From Monosiga brevicollis MX1 (taxonomy: Eukaryota; Opisthokonta; Choanoflagellata; Craspedida; Salpingoecidae), in contig NW_001865048.1 in the NCBI RefSeq assembly GCF_000002865.3, positions 852,787-916,786 on the forward strand: 64,000 nt of DNA. The letters are read 5' to 3'. The translations under genes were made by a program, and so were the position numbers. Below are positions 1 to 10,695 of the stretch, piece by piece. The notes beneath the pieces are model-generated. The model saw only the letters and a list, made by a program, of their open reading frames with translations, searched no databases and was not told the origin of the DNA. Each line of letters begins with the position of its first letter. The first letter of the stretch is position 1.

Positions 1-281
1 TGGGGGTACAACCCTCGAAATTTGTTCAACTATTTCAAGGCCACGAGGCCGCGCCCGTGGACACATGCATTTAAGGCGCTATAAATTTGCGATCCGAGAC
101 GGCCATTGTTCGTTGGGTCCCCACGCAGCCTATGTTCGTTGTGGTCCGCCGCAATTTTATGTCGTTGTTACATGTGAAAAGAATGAATGCTCTGCCGAGG
201 GGGCGTGCATAGCCATGGCGACCACCAAAATAAGAATAAGGAACCAAACGTCAATTATTGTAAATAATTCATGGAAGTACA
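1..281. other. Flank downstream of the receptor kinase gene
   Basis: This stretch lies beyond the stop codon of the minus-strand receptor tyrosine kinase. Open frames here are short and resemble nothing I know. It probably holds the 3' untranslated region of that gene and intergenic DNA. Confidence 0.5.
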
Positions 282-3200
282 TCAGAGTGCAGTCTCTGAC
301 TCGCCCGGAGCCGCATCCCAAGCAATTATTCTCGCTGCAGGTGCCGATGAGGGCGTTGCGGCGGGCCCTGTTGAACTGGTGAAACCTGGGGCGGGCGGAA
401 CTTCAATATAGTCTCCTGGTTGGCCGGCCTCTGCAGCTTGTTCTTCGATCAAACCCTGTTCAAGCTGCATTTGTACATCCTTGATTGTGGGTCGCTCGCT
501 GGCCGACCATGCCCAGCATGCGGCCGCCACTCTGCCATCCAGACCAGCACGACATTCGTGTGCATGAAACGAGGGGTCAGATGACAAGCTCGGTGTCGTG
601 CAACTGCTGTCTTCCGGCACACGGCGTCAAGTGAACCAACCTGACGATGGTGGCTGGGCTAGTGTGCGGATCAAATGCAAGTCGGTGGCCGCGACGCAGA
701 AAGCCCACAACGTCGCGAGGCTCACTGATGTCGGCATAGGGGCGAGCCCCGCGTTGGGCAATCTCCCACATCAAAACACCAAAAGACCACATGTCCGAGG
801 ATAGGGCATGTTTCTGCTCCACCAGCGCCTCTGGGGCTTGCCACCTATTTGACGGACCGAAAACATGCCTTCAACTGTCTTCGCGTGTGCACAGGCTCAG
901 TCACATGGAACATGAGATGTAGCCATGATTACATACCGAAAGGGCATGGCTTTGACGACCGAAGGATTGTAGTAATTGATACTTGTCGGTAGAAATCGTG
1001 TAACTACAGCAGCACGGCGACAGTGGGCCTCTTGTGAGCTGCAATAACGTGATGGCATGCCTCTGGACATGACGTTTGAAGAACGGAACAGACTGAAACG
1101 AGTATGGCCATCCTCCATCTCTGCCTCGAAGACCAAAACGTTGCGCGCAGCCAAATCGCGATGAATGACGTTGTGCTCGTGTAGATATGCAATGGCATGG
1201 GCCACCTGTCGGAAGGTAAAGAAAAAGAGGGGCGAGGCGGGGGAAAAAAAAGGCGGGGGGGGGGGCACACGTGGCAGGGGCAAGGGTTAGCACCCAGCCT
1301 TTCATGGCATCAGACGATCGCCATTTGAACAGCGAGCTTGCTGTTCCCGACGAGACAGGCCGACCTCGAGAGCGCATTGTATCTGCCGTGACTTTTGCCA
1401 GACGGGAGAAGCCATCAAGCTGGAGCGCAAATCTGATCCCGAGGCATATTCCAGCACCAAAGCTAGCCTATGGACGAGACAACAAAGTTATCCGTGTCAT
1501 AAAAGCTCAATGACGTGCACGGTGTTTGAAAGGCAGGGTCACGCACCCGCCACCCGACGCTGGATCATGAGCTAAACCAAGAAGTTTCACGATATAGGGG
1601 CAACTGCGTAGACTATGCAGCGCCAATACTTCGTGCAGAACCGCCGTCACTTCACCCTCCTGACCCAGGTCAGAAAATTATGGAAGGCACAGAAGCCAAT
1701 AAGAATGAGGGCGATGGTATCTTGGAGGAACACAAAGACAGAGAGACAGAGAGGCAGAGGCAGAGAGGCAGAGACAGAGAGGCAGAGACAGAGAGGCAGA
1801 GAGATGTTGAGAGAGATTTAGAGAGAGCACACGAGCAGGGTGCGCACCTGATTGGCCGTGTTCCGCTTGTACGCCACAGTCAGTGGGCCCTTTTCCGTTT
1901 GCCAGATAGCCTAAACCACAAAACAGTAGGGTCACACCCCAAGCAAAGAAGCAAGGTTCGGGGTTGGGGCCGACAAACGACAATGCTGCACAAATTAAAA
2001 AAAGAATGGGGATACAAAGCACAACAGATAGTTTGGGAAGAGCAAGACGCCAAGCTCACCTTGTGGACCTGACCAAAAGCACCCCGGCCCAACTCCTCCA
2101 TCAGCATAACGTCACTGCTTTGAAGCCAGCGCACATCTGCAAGGTCGTGCTCCTTGAGGGAGGGATTGGCGCAGACAAAGTCATCGCGGGCCATTTCGAG
2201 GGCCTGCATCAAAGCCCGATGCGGACTCGCGACTTGGGTCCGCTGGCGATAGACGACGAGGCCAAGGAGTAGAAGAAGAAAGGCAACGACGGGTATGACC
2301 ACAGACAGTACGGTCACAAATGAGGACGAGCCACTGGTTGATGGTATGGGCGTGAGGATTCCCGTGTTCGGGTTGGAGCCGGAATCAACGGGTTTGATCA
2401 GGGATTCAAGATCGCAAGCACCCATCAAGGTGGGCCCATCGAGAATGTCCGTTTGCTCAAAAAAGTCCCCAATGTTCTCCAGAACGTAAACCATGACAGC
2501 CCCCATCTGATCAACAGTCAGCAAGCGGCCTTCCCTGATCAAGACCTGGTAAGGACACCACCAGTCGTGCGCAAACAAGGCGGCCGTTAGCGCGGTGAGG
2601 AACACGCAAGTGGGTACATATATAGCATTGCTCTGATGGCATCAGAGCATGCGTCGGGCAACTGCAGCGCGGCAGCCTACTTGCTCGACAGGGAAGAGGG
2701 TAGGGTGAAGCAAGCCTAGAAAGTCGAAGTTGGCGTCAAAGATGAGCACATACTGCTGTTGGAAGGTGCCACTAAGGTTGAGATTGCTCTCGGACCCCTG
2801 TTGAAAAAGAGGGACGAGGGCCGTGATCTCCCCATTGGAGGCTAAGGCTTGGGCTCCCAGCAAAGGCTTTTCGCGCTTTGTTTCGAGGTCCAGAGCGAGT
2901 GCACAGGCCGTTTGACCGCTGGCAAAGCCCCATCGCACAACCGTGCCAGCAGACGTAGCAAGGAGGGCGTAGGACTTGACTAAGAGAAGAATATTCACCG
3001 AAGAAGCAAGGGTCGGATTGAAATTTATGCGCGATGGCGAGTTGGTAGAAGAGCTTGCGGACAAGGTCACACTCCAGCAGCTAGCGGTATTGTCGGCGCA
3101 AACCAGGAGACGATACTGGTCGACGGAGACTGCGCACGTGCCATTCCATTGGTTGGGAAGAAACGGCAAATCTTGCACCACCTGGATCTGCCCCTCAATC

Positions 3201-5643
3201 AGTTCAAGAAGCTGCTGATTCAAAATCCAGTACTGGTTGAGAATACTCGAACAGAGCACCTCCTGGCCATTCCAGACTTGCAATGTTTCGGGCTGAGCAA
3301 GCACCACATCAACCATCTCCTCATCATCATCATCCACAACCGTGTTTGTCGCTATAGTGGCCGTGTAGAACAGCATTGGCTGGCCCGCTGACACAGCAAG
3401 CACATGAACATTGAGCGAGCTGGCAAAAATGACCTATGTGGGCCGCACACGTGCATTGTAAGAACACATGACGCGCACGCGTTGCCATCGGACGTTTCCG
3501 GTGGCTTCATGTCGGGACAAGCGGCTTGACACAAATGTACTCTTACAGTAGTTTCATAGCTTGGTAGCTGAATGTTGGTCACCAGACGCCGACCGAGGCG
3601 AGTGAAGCAATTGAGTTTGTAAGATGCGTCGGTCAAGCAGATGAGTGAGAAAGTGCCCATGTAAGCGAATTGGATGGTGAGAGGCAGAGACGTTGCCTCT
3701 ATAATCTCGGTCAAGCCCTGTGCGTCGGGATCAAAGCGAAGGAGTCTGATCGGAAAGTCGGCTTCGTCATTGATAGCGCCAGGTCCCACGAGTACCAGGG
3801 GACCTTGTGAGCTCGAGTGAATCATGCACAGGTTGCGACCCGAGGGAAAGTCGTGCGAGGCCAGCAAAGCAAAGGCACCGTTTGCAGGGTTCATGGAAAA
3901 GAAGCGGTTTTCAAAATTAATGGCGTAGTACTGATGAGTGCCAGGCAGTGAGGACGGGATGAAAGCCTCCACCCGTGAGCTTGAGGCTGGTGTCCTCCAA
4001 ATTAGATGGTCGAGGTTAAAAACGATGGGGCCAGAGTTGTTGAACGTGATACGCCAGCGTGATGCGTAGGAACGTTTGAGTATTTGTGGGACTGGATCCG
4101 AGGTTTTAGGGCCGTGGTGGCCAACCATCACATCGATGGTGGCAGAGCCATTGACAACGGGTGTCGTATTTAAAATTGTCAAGGCCATGGGTGCAAGACC
4201 AAAAGGCAGCAGCTGCACCTGAGCCACAATGGACAAGTCTGAGGCCTTGAGCCAAAACAACTTTGGTCAGGGAGAAGGATAGAAGGGGAGCGGGGGGAGG
4301 GGCATCACAGAGCAAAAGGGCGTGAGCAGAGATTTCAAGCAGCGCAACGTGCAAATAGCCGGGCTCGTGGACGTACGCCACCCCATAACGTTGTAATGAA
4401 GAGGTCGGTACCCTGATTGTGCAACACCATTTGACACGCTTGAAGTTGAACTAGGTTGCTGTCCGATTCCGAGTCAAAAACCTGGACGCCCAGCTCCCGT
4501 GCCGCTTGGAACAGACCGGTAGTTGTCAAATCAATATGTATGGATCCTTCTTGCGGGAAGATGTGGACCAGCGTGGATTTGCCAACCCAGCCCGAGAAAG
4601 TGCCAAAATACACATATTTGCCTGCGCGGCATCCCGCGCGCGTGAATATGGCAACGTGTATGTGGTCCAAGATGACAAAGGGCAACAAGCAAGCGAAGTG
4701 GAAGGCAGGAGGTGGACCCAAACGAAAACAAAAGCAGGTGGGCGACAGAAAGTTAGGCCGAGACAGGGCATGAAAAAGAGCGAGGAACAACGAGGAAGTG
4801 ATAATGATCGAATCAAGCCCACAAGTCAGGTGCACACCTTCAGATGAGAGGGTGCCAATGACAGCGGCAGTGCCTGTTGGTATCGTAGCGTTGGTATAGC
4901 CTAGAAAGGTTCCATCGTTAATAGCCCACGTTGGCAATGTGCCTGAAAACATGAAGCAGATCATCCTGATGAACAGAGGTGTGCGAGGAGGAAAAAAAAA
5001 AAAAAACATGATAAGAGAGTCAATCATGGCGATTGGCCAAGGGCTCACCAAGCGCTTGGACCTCCGCTGAAAGAACGAGTTGAGGGTCAAAGAGGATGGC
5101 ATAGTTTGCTGCTACTGCAATTTCCAGATTATGCCGCGGAATCGAGAGAGAGAAAGTGTAGCCTGTATGATTTGGACGCAAGATGCGCGCAAATTGTTTC
5201 CGTCTAAAGTCATACACGCCAAGTGCACCACCTATCCATCGTTCAGTCATGATTTGACATGTGAGCACACCGATTAGCCGAGATGAGCCAGGCATCTTGG
5301 GAAACTCAAGAGTATGAGTGTGTGCGTGCGTCTGTATGCGTGGGGTGAAGTTTTGTGGCCAGAAGCGCCGCGGTCTGCCAAGCCTACCACCAATGCCGGC
5401 AAGCATCCTGTCAGGCTCATTCGGCACCATGGCAATGGATCCGCTCAGTGGCGCCACCAGGCCTCGATCACAGCTGGCACCGAACCAAAAAGACCCATAA
5501 CAACAGCGAGGACAGGTACGGGTGTTATTAAAGTCCTCGCAGCCTTGATTTTTCGTGCCAGCCTCATAGCAGCCCTGGGCCCAAGGGATGCATGCCAGGG
5601 CAACAAGCACGGCCAGCGCCCCAGCAGCAGGGGCGGACACCAT
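282..5643 (-). CDS. Receptor tyrosine kinase with propeller-like ectodomain and degenerate DFG motif (multi-exon)
   Basis: Predicted single-pass membrane tyrosine kinase. The first exon starts at the ATG at 5643 with a signal peptide (MVSAPAAGALAVLVALACI) followed by a cysteine-rich stretch. The ectodomain runs to about 2320 and has repeated beta-strand-like blocks resembling a propeller, with no clear EGF, Ig or cadherin module. A transmembrane helix (VVIPVVAFLLLLLGLVVY) is coded near 2249-2317. The kinase follows in several exons: glycine loop GRGAFGQV (exon ends 2060), VAYK lysine at 1866-1868, helix C and beta-4 with SCPYIVKLLGLAHD (about 1540-1660), hinge LVLEYASGSDL (about 1430-1470), HRDLAARN at about 1138-1163, activation loop with NYY, RWQAPEA near 840, SDMWSFGVLMWE, and the C-lobe end near 500. 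The residues expected to be DFG read LFR at 1083-1091, so activity is doubtful. Kinase borders are good; ectodomain borders are only approximate. It is divergent from NEK11. Confidence 0.8.
1734..1812. repeat. GACAGA/GGCAGA simple repeat in a receptor kinase intron
   Basis: Imperfect purine tandem repeat of GACAGA, GAGAGA and GGCAGA units. It lies in the intron between the exon carrying the VAYK lysine and the helix C exon of the receptor kinase. On the coding strand it is a pyrimidine tract. Confidence 0.8.
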
Positions 5644-6377
5644 GGCGACTGGTCTCCAACACCTGCCTAGCTACTTTGCCGACCCTCGCACGAGCTTGTG
5701 CACGCGACACGTATCCTCATCTGCTCTCGCGCTGCAACGTGGCTTTCGTCGCAGTTGCAAGTTAATCAACGACGCGGCCAGGAAGCTCAAAAACACGGCG
5801 GCCAAGCCCATCAAGGGCTGGGAAATGGAGTCAAGGGAGAGGGGGAGGAAGAGGCCGGCGGAGGCGCTGCTCGGGGAGGTCACGGCGCTCTGCCCCCGTT
5901 TGTAACCAGAATAAGAAAACAGTGACCATAACATAAAACACAGGAAGCAGACGTAGGCAGTGATAATAACCTTTTCATTTCAAGGATTTATTTGGCGAAA
6001 GCAGTGAGAGGGCTGCTTTTAAAGTCAGAACGTTGCCAAGCACGAACCGTCGCGCGCGAACGAACGAACGCCGACGGCGCAACTCGACAGACGACGGGCG
6101 GCGGGCAGTCCAACGTCGCTGTTGGGCCCTTAACCTGGCCTGGGAGGGCCTGCTTGGTGAACAAGGCTTGCTATTGTAGCAGTGGTTCTCGTCAAAATCA
6201 GTGCTGCGAGGGTCTCCGTGCTGCGAGCTTCGCGCCATGAGCGTTTGGGCGTTCAACAGCGTGCTCAGTTGAGCTGGAAGTGTCTCGACACTCGCGCGCA
6301 TTGTGCGCAGCTTTTCCTGGCAGCGGCGGTTGCTCCGTCCCAAGGGGTGTCCACCTATCGATTGTGTTCTGTCCATC
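5644..6377. promoter_or_regulatory. Shared 5' region between the receptor kinase and NEK11
   Basis: About 0.73 kb separates two divergent start codons, so it must hold both promoters and 5' leaders. I see no convincing TATA box. A minus-strand frame at 5671-5934 is hydrophobic in part but has no family match and no splice link to the receptor gene. Confidence 0.5.
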
Positions 6378-9300
6378 ATGTCTGAGCTCGAGACGGGTGG
6401 TGAGGGCCTTGAGCTGGTCCGCAAGTTGGGCTCTGGCAGCTTTGGCGCTGCCTATCTGGTTCGCGACACCCATGATGATGATGAGGTAGGCTTTGGTTCT
6501 TGTCCACCTCGGTAGCTTTACTTTTGCGACACCAGTTGACAGTCACAAGTGGGGCAGTGATATTTACGGTGGCTCGCAGCCCCACAATGCGCCCCTCTGT
6601 GGTCCGACGCTGGCGCCTCGACTTGTCCTTGCTTCTCGCCTGCCTTGCCCACCATGTCGTCTCTCACTGCTGTCATCTCATGGCTGATTGTGGCCGGCCC
6701 CTTGCTTGTTCGTCGTGGCTCTTATCTCGGCTTCTTTAGCTCAAAGTCGTTAAAAAGGTGTTCATTGGCTCACTTGAGGCGGGGGAGACGGTCGATGCGT
6801 TGCGCGAAGCAAAGATTTTGAGCCAGGCATGTCACCACCCGACTTGTTAATCAACGACATTTTCAATGTAATATCTGTCCGGCAGCCGCCTCATTGCGCG
6901 AGCCGTCTTTGCTTTTAGATGCGTCATCCCAATATCCTTCAGTACTTTGATCGATTCGTTGAGGGCGACATGCTCTGCCTCCTGACCGAGTATTGTGACG
7001 GCGGCGACCTGAGCCAGCGGCTGGCTCTGCTGAAGCAGGAGCAGCGTGTGCTCACCGAATCAGAGGTGTGCCTCGATTTTTCACGTCTCAGTCCTTCTCA
7101 TATGAGGCCTTCATTGCTCTGAAACTGACAAATTTGCGCTGCGCGCGCGCGCATGTGCGTGCTTGATATGTCCTCCTCTCCAAGGTCTTGGATTGGTTTC
7201 TGCAGCTGGTGATGGCTGTGAAATACCTGCATGATCGTCAAATCTTGCATCGTGACCTCAAATCCCAGGTTTGACCTCTGATCCAAGCGCCCCTCGTGAT
7301 CAAAGCTGGCTCAAATATGCTGTGCTCCTCTTGAGGCTACCTCCTTTGAACTTACTTTTTGTCGCTCAACAAGGAGATTTGCGCGCTCTCACCGCGAGGT
7401 TGTGCGTTGATCGATATGCTTGATAGAACGTCTTTCTGAAAAGCTCGGGCATCCTCAAATTAGGTTGGCTGCACATAACCTGACCCCTTGCATGACCATC
7501 TGGCTTGAACTGACCAATCCAACGGCTCGCTGGTACCCTTCCTGCCTGCGTCCTCCCAACAGGTGATTTTGGCATTGCTCGAGTCCTCGTTGGTGGCTCG
7601 CAGGAAAAGGCCACCACGTTTGCTGGAACACCCTTCAACATGTCTCCCGAAGCGCTGCAAGGCATCGGTTACAACTTCAAATCAGATATGTGGAGTGTCG
7701 GCTGTCTGCTCTACGAGATGGCCACGCTTGAGCCCGCCTTCTCGGGCACGGGCCTTCTCGCCCTCCTTTACCAAATCTGCGAAAATGAGACGCCGAGCCT
7801 CCCAGATCGCTATTCGGCCAGCTTACAAAACATACAAACAAGCCTCTGGTCTCGTGACCCGGAAAAACGCCCATCAGCGGCCCAAGTTCTCCGCGACCCC
7901 TTGCTCCGGGAACACAGCGCTGTCATGCAATGCGAGCTCGACGGACAGGGTTCGCAGTTACAGCGTGATCGTCGTGCCATCCAAGCGCTAGGTCACCAGA
8001 CGCACTCCCGGCGAAGGCACCGCACACCGAGCGCGCATAACCAACGTCGAGCCTCAGCCAACGACACTGTCCCGGCTGGTGTCCAAGTTCAGGATGTCCG
8101 GGTCGAAGGGACGCAAAACAGATGGGGCACGGGCGACGACACGCTGACCAGCTCCGCCATGGATAGTACGGCACGCTCCGACGGTGACGACATGGCCCTT
8201 GCCATGCAGGCTTGGCTGCAGACCACGGTCAAAGGCAGTGTGCATGCAGCGCCCCCGCAAGCCGATGCAGTCAAAAACCACGCCGCCTCTGGCAGCCTGA
8301 CACCGCGGCCCGCCGCTGACCGCTTAGAATCTAGCCAGGTACCGTCATCTTGGGCTCCGTGCTTGGTGTTTTCTTTTCTTTTTCTCGTGCCACCGCTCAT
8401 GACTTGCGCGGACATCCGGGCTTCTTTACCACCGCTGGCAAGCAGCTCGACGAAGCAGTGGCGTTGACTCCCAAGCAACGAATGTTGCTGCGAAAACAAG
8501 AACAAAGCGACCGTCGTGCCCGCGAAATGTCAGCGGTGCGTTCAAGTAGACCCGGCAATCTGTGTCTGGCTCCCAAATCTTGGCTGAAGTCTAGACCCGA
8601 AGTTCACGCATCACATCATCGCCGCCACCTCTGTTGCTGTCTGCCCTTACACAATAAATGGCTCTTCTTCGCATGCAGGCGGCCCGCACCATGCGAGATG
8701 CAAATCACAAGATTTACGAGAAACAACGCGCCTCCATGCACAAGTCGAGTGTCGATGTTTTTCTTCGATCCCGCGACCAACGTGCTGCATGCCCGGCGTC
8801 GGCTGCGGAGGTGAGTTTCGAGGGTAGCTTGCAAGGTTCTTGCGCTCAATAAATAAACTGGGCTTCAGTCAGGGCATTGCAAGCTATGCCATGTCTAATT
8901 GTACGCTTGTTTGCTCGTCTGCTTGGGGCTGATAATCAACGTTCAATCCACCAGGAGCGACCTTCCTCGCCGTATATGCCCTCCATATGCAGCCCCGAAG
9001 CTGAGACGCGCCATCGTAAGCTATCCAGCTCCCTGCGCTCAAATGACGGCTTGCCAACGTCACGCGACGAGGGCAGCAAATCATCATCGAGTGACATACG
9101 GGGCTCGACCCATCGCCCGTTGAGTGGAGACCTCCTCTCTCTCCATCAAGGCATGGCTGAGCTGATGTCAACCCCCACGGAGCGACAGGCTGCGCAGCGG
9201 CGCGGAAGCGGTCGGGCGGCACCGCTAGGCAGTGGTCGCAGTCCCGTTCGCGATCAACTGTCTGCGCACCGTCGACCCCCGAGTGGGGCACATGCGTCGC

Positions 9301-10289
9301 ACATTCCAGTGCCCCAGGTCAACCTTGGTCTTTCCCTCCCGCCAGGTGTTGGTACCAAACAAAGGGGGAGCACCTTGCTGAGCGAGGATTCGGTGGACGA
9401 TGAGGCAAGCACTTGCAACGACACTCTGCGACATCAGCGGTCAAAGTCGGAGGATTCCCGCGTGCTTGACCTCTTGCAAAACGATGACAGCGTCCGCATC
9501 ACGCTACGCAGCATGGCGGGGCAGTCGCGTCGTGCGCGGCCATCCGCTCAAGGCTTTGATGCAATCAATGCGCCTAGTCCAAACCCGTCACTTTCAAGCA
9601 CGGGTTCGCGCTCGCGCGGTGATTCAGCCACCAGTGTTCGTGAACGTGAGCGTGCCGGCAGCCTGTCGTGGATGCGGCAGGAACAAAGCTACCTCAACGA
9701 TAGTTTTGAGTCCTACGAAGAAAGCGATGGTGAGGAATCTGGCCGAGGCACCATGCAAGACACCATTGAACTGCGAAACCTTCGAGCAGAACTTGATGCC
9801 CTGAGTCGGAGCCCAGAGACAGACACCGGGCCCAGGGGGGTATGTTTCTTGTGCATGCTTGCTCGCCCTACAGGTGTACGTGCTGGCCTGCTTCACTCAA
9901 AGCTTGGATACCATGGTTTTGACGTTGACATAGCTGATGGCTGAAGCATCCATTCGTTCAATGCCTGTCCCAACCCCGGTTCCAGCCCCGGCCCCGGCTC
10001 AGGCTCTATCACGTGACGGGCGCCGAGACGCCGTCCGTCACCTCCTGGGTGACAAGTTTGAGCCACTGTACCGATTCCTGCATACCGCTCGTAAAAACAA
10101 GGTTTGTTGACGTGCCACGACCCTCTCTGGGCCACTCTGTCATAACTCATCTCGGTGTGTGGTCTTGCATGTGCTTAACAGATGGGTGAGCTTGAAGTTC
10201 AAGCGCGTATGAGGCAGGCTTGCAGCGATGAAGATGCACTCTTTGCGTTGGATCAACTCGTTTTTACAGACCTATACATGTCAGCATGA
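6378..10289 (+). CDS. NEK11: NEK11 orthologue, NIMA-related serine/threonine kinase (11 exons, about 874 residues)
   Basis: Exons: 6378-6485, 6740-6826, 6919-7065, 7185-7268, 7427-7463, 7563-8338, 8443-8535, 8679-8810, 8955-9839, 9934-10101 and 10182-10289; all phases agree. The kinase has [11 protein letters not shown], a VVKK lysine, the hinge [32 protein letters not shown] and [11 protein letters not shown]. The order and wording match animal NEK11 better than other NEKs: NVFLK before DFG and DTPSLPERY-like ETPSLPDRY after it. Three blocks beyond the kinase also match human NEK11 from memory: [14 protein letters not shown] (basic coiled coil), SSVDVF, and the C-terminal [16 protein letters not shown] with a final LDQLVF segment. 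Human NEK11 acts in the S and G2/M DNA-damage checkpoint; the same role here is inferred. The middle region (about 8955-9839) is serine/arginine rich and probably disordered. The intron after exon 2 begins with GC. The eighth exon could start three bases later. Confidence 0.9.
6827..6918 (+). other. GC-AG intron in NEK11
   Basis: The exon ends CAG and the intron begins GCATGT and ends TTTTAG. Using it joins LREAKILSQ to [10 protein letters not shown] in phase, just as the helix C to beta-4 segment requires. No nearby GT donor gives the same join. Confidence 0.8.
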
Positions 10290-10695
10290 GGCTGAGAGCA
10301 GGAGCAGCCTAATGAGCCTGTTTTGTTGTTGGTGGTGGTAATGGTAGTGATCATGGCGTGTGAGTCGGGGTCTGTGCGTCTGTGCTTCTGTGTCCCCTGC
10401 CTCACACCTGGTTTTTCAAGTTTCTTAATTTTTCCTCGAGAGCTTGGTTCAGCCTTGGCAAGAACGTGTGCAGCTCATGAGTCACACGATGGCCCGGGTT
10501 TGGTCGCAAGTAATAGTGAGGGAGATGATGCTGGCATGCTCACTTTGGATGCAATTGATCCAGAAAGGAGTACTGATATAATTGTTATAACATGATTATG
10601 AATGATACTGGACGATGTGCATGTGGACAAGAAACACGTAAAATTGGGTGCACGTCGACGTTAGTCTCGAGGAACGCGCAGCGTTGCCGAAGGAC
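10290..10695. other. Convergent intergenic region, NEK11 and acetyltransferase 3' ends
   Basis: About 0.4 kb between two stop codons of converging genes. It presumably contains both 3' untranslated regions. No gene is seen. Confidence 0.6.

Noticed and set aside
5671-5934. Minus-strand frame with a hydrophobic stretch upstream of the receptor kinase
   Set aside because: It ends in a stop before the receptor start, has no splice link to it, and no recognisable family content.
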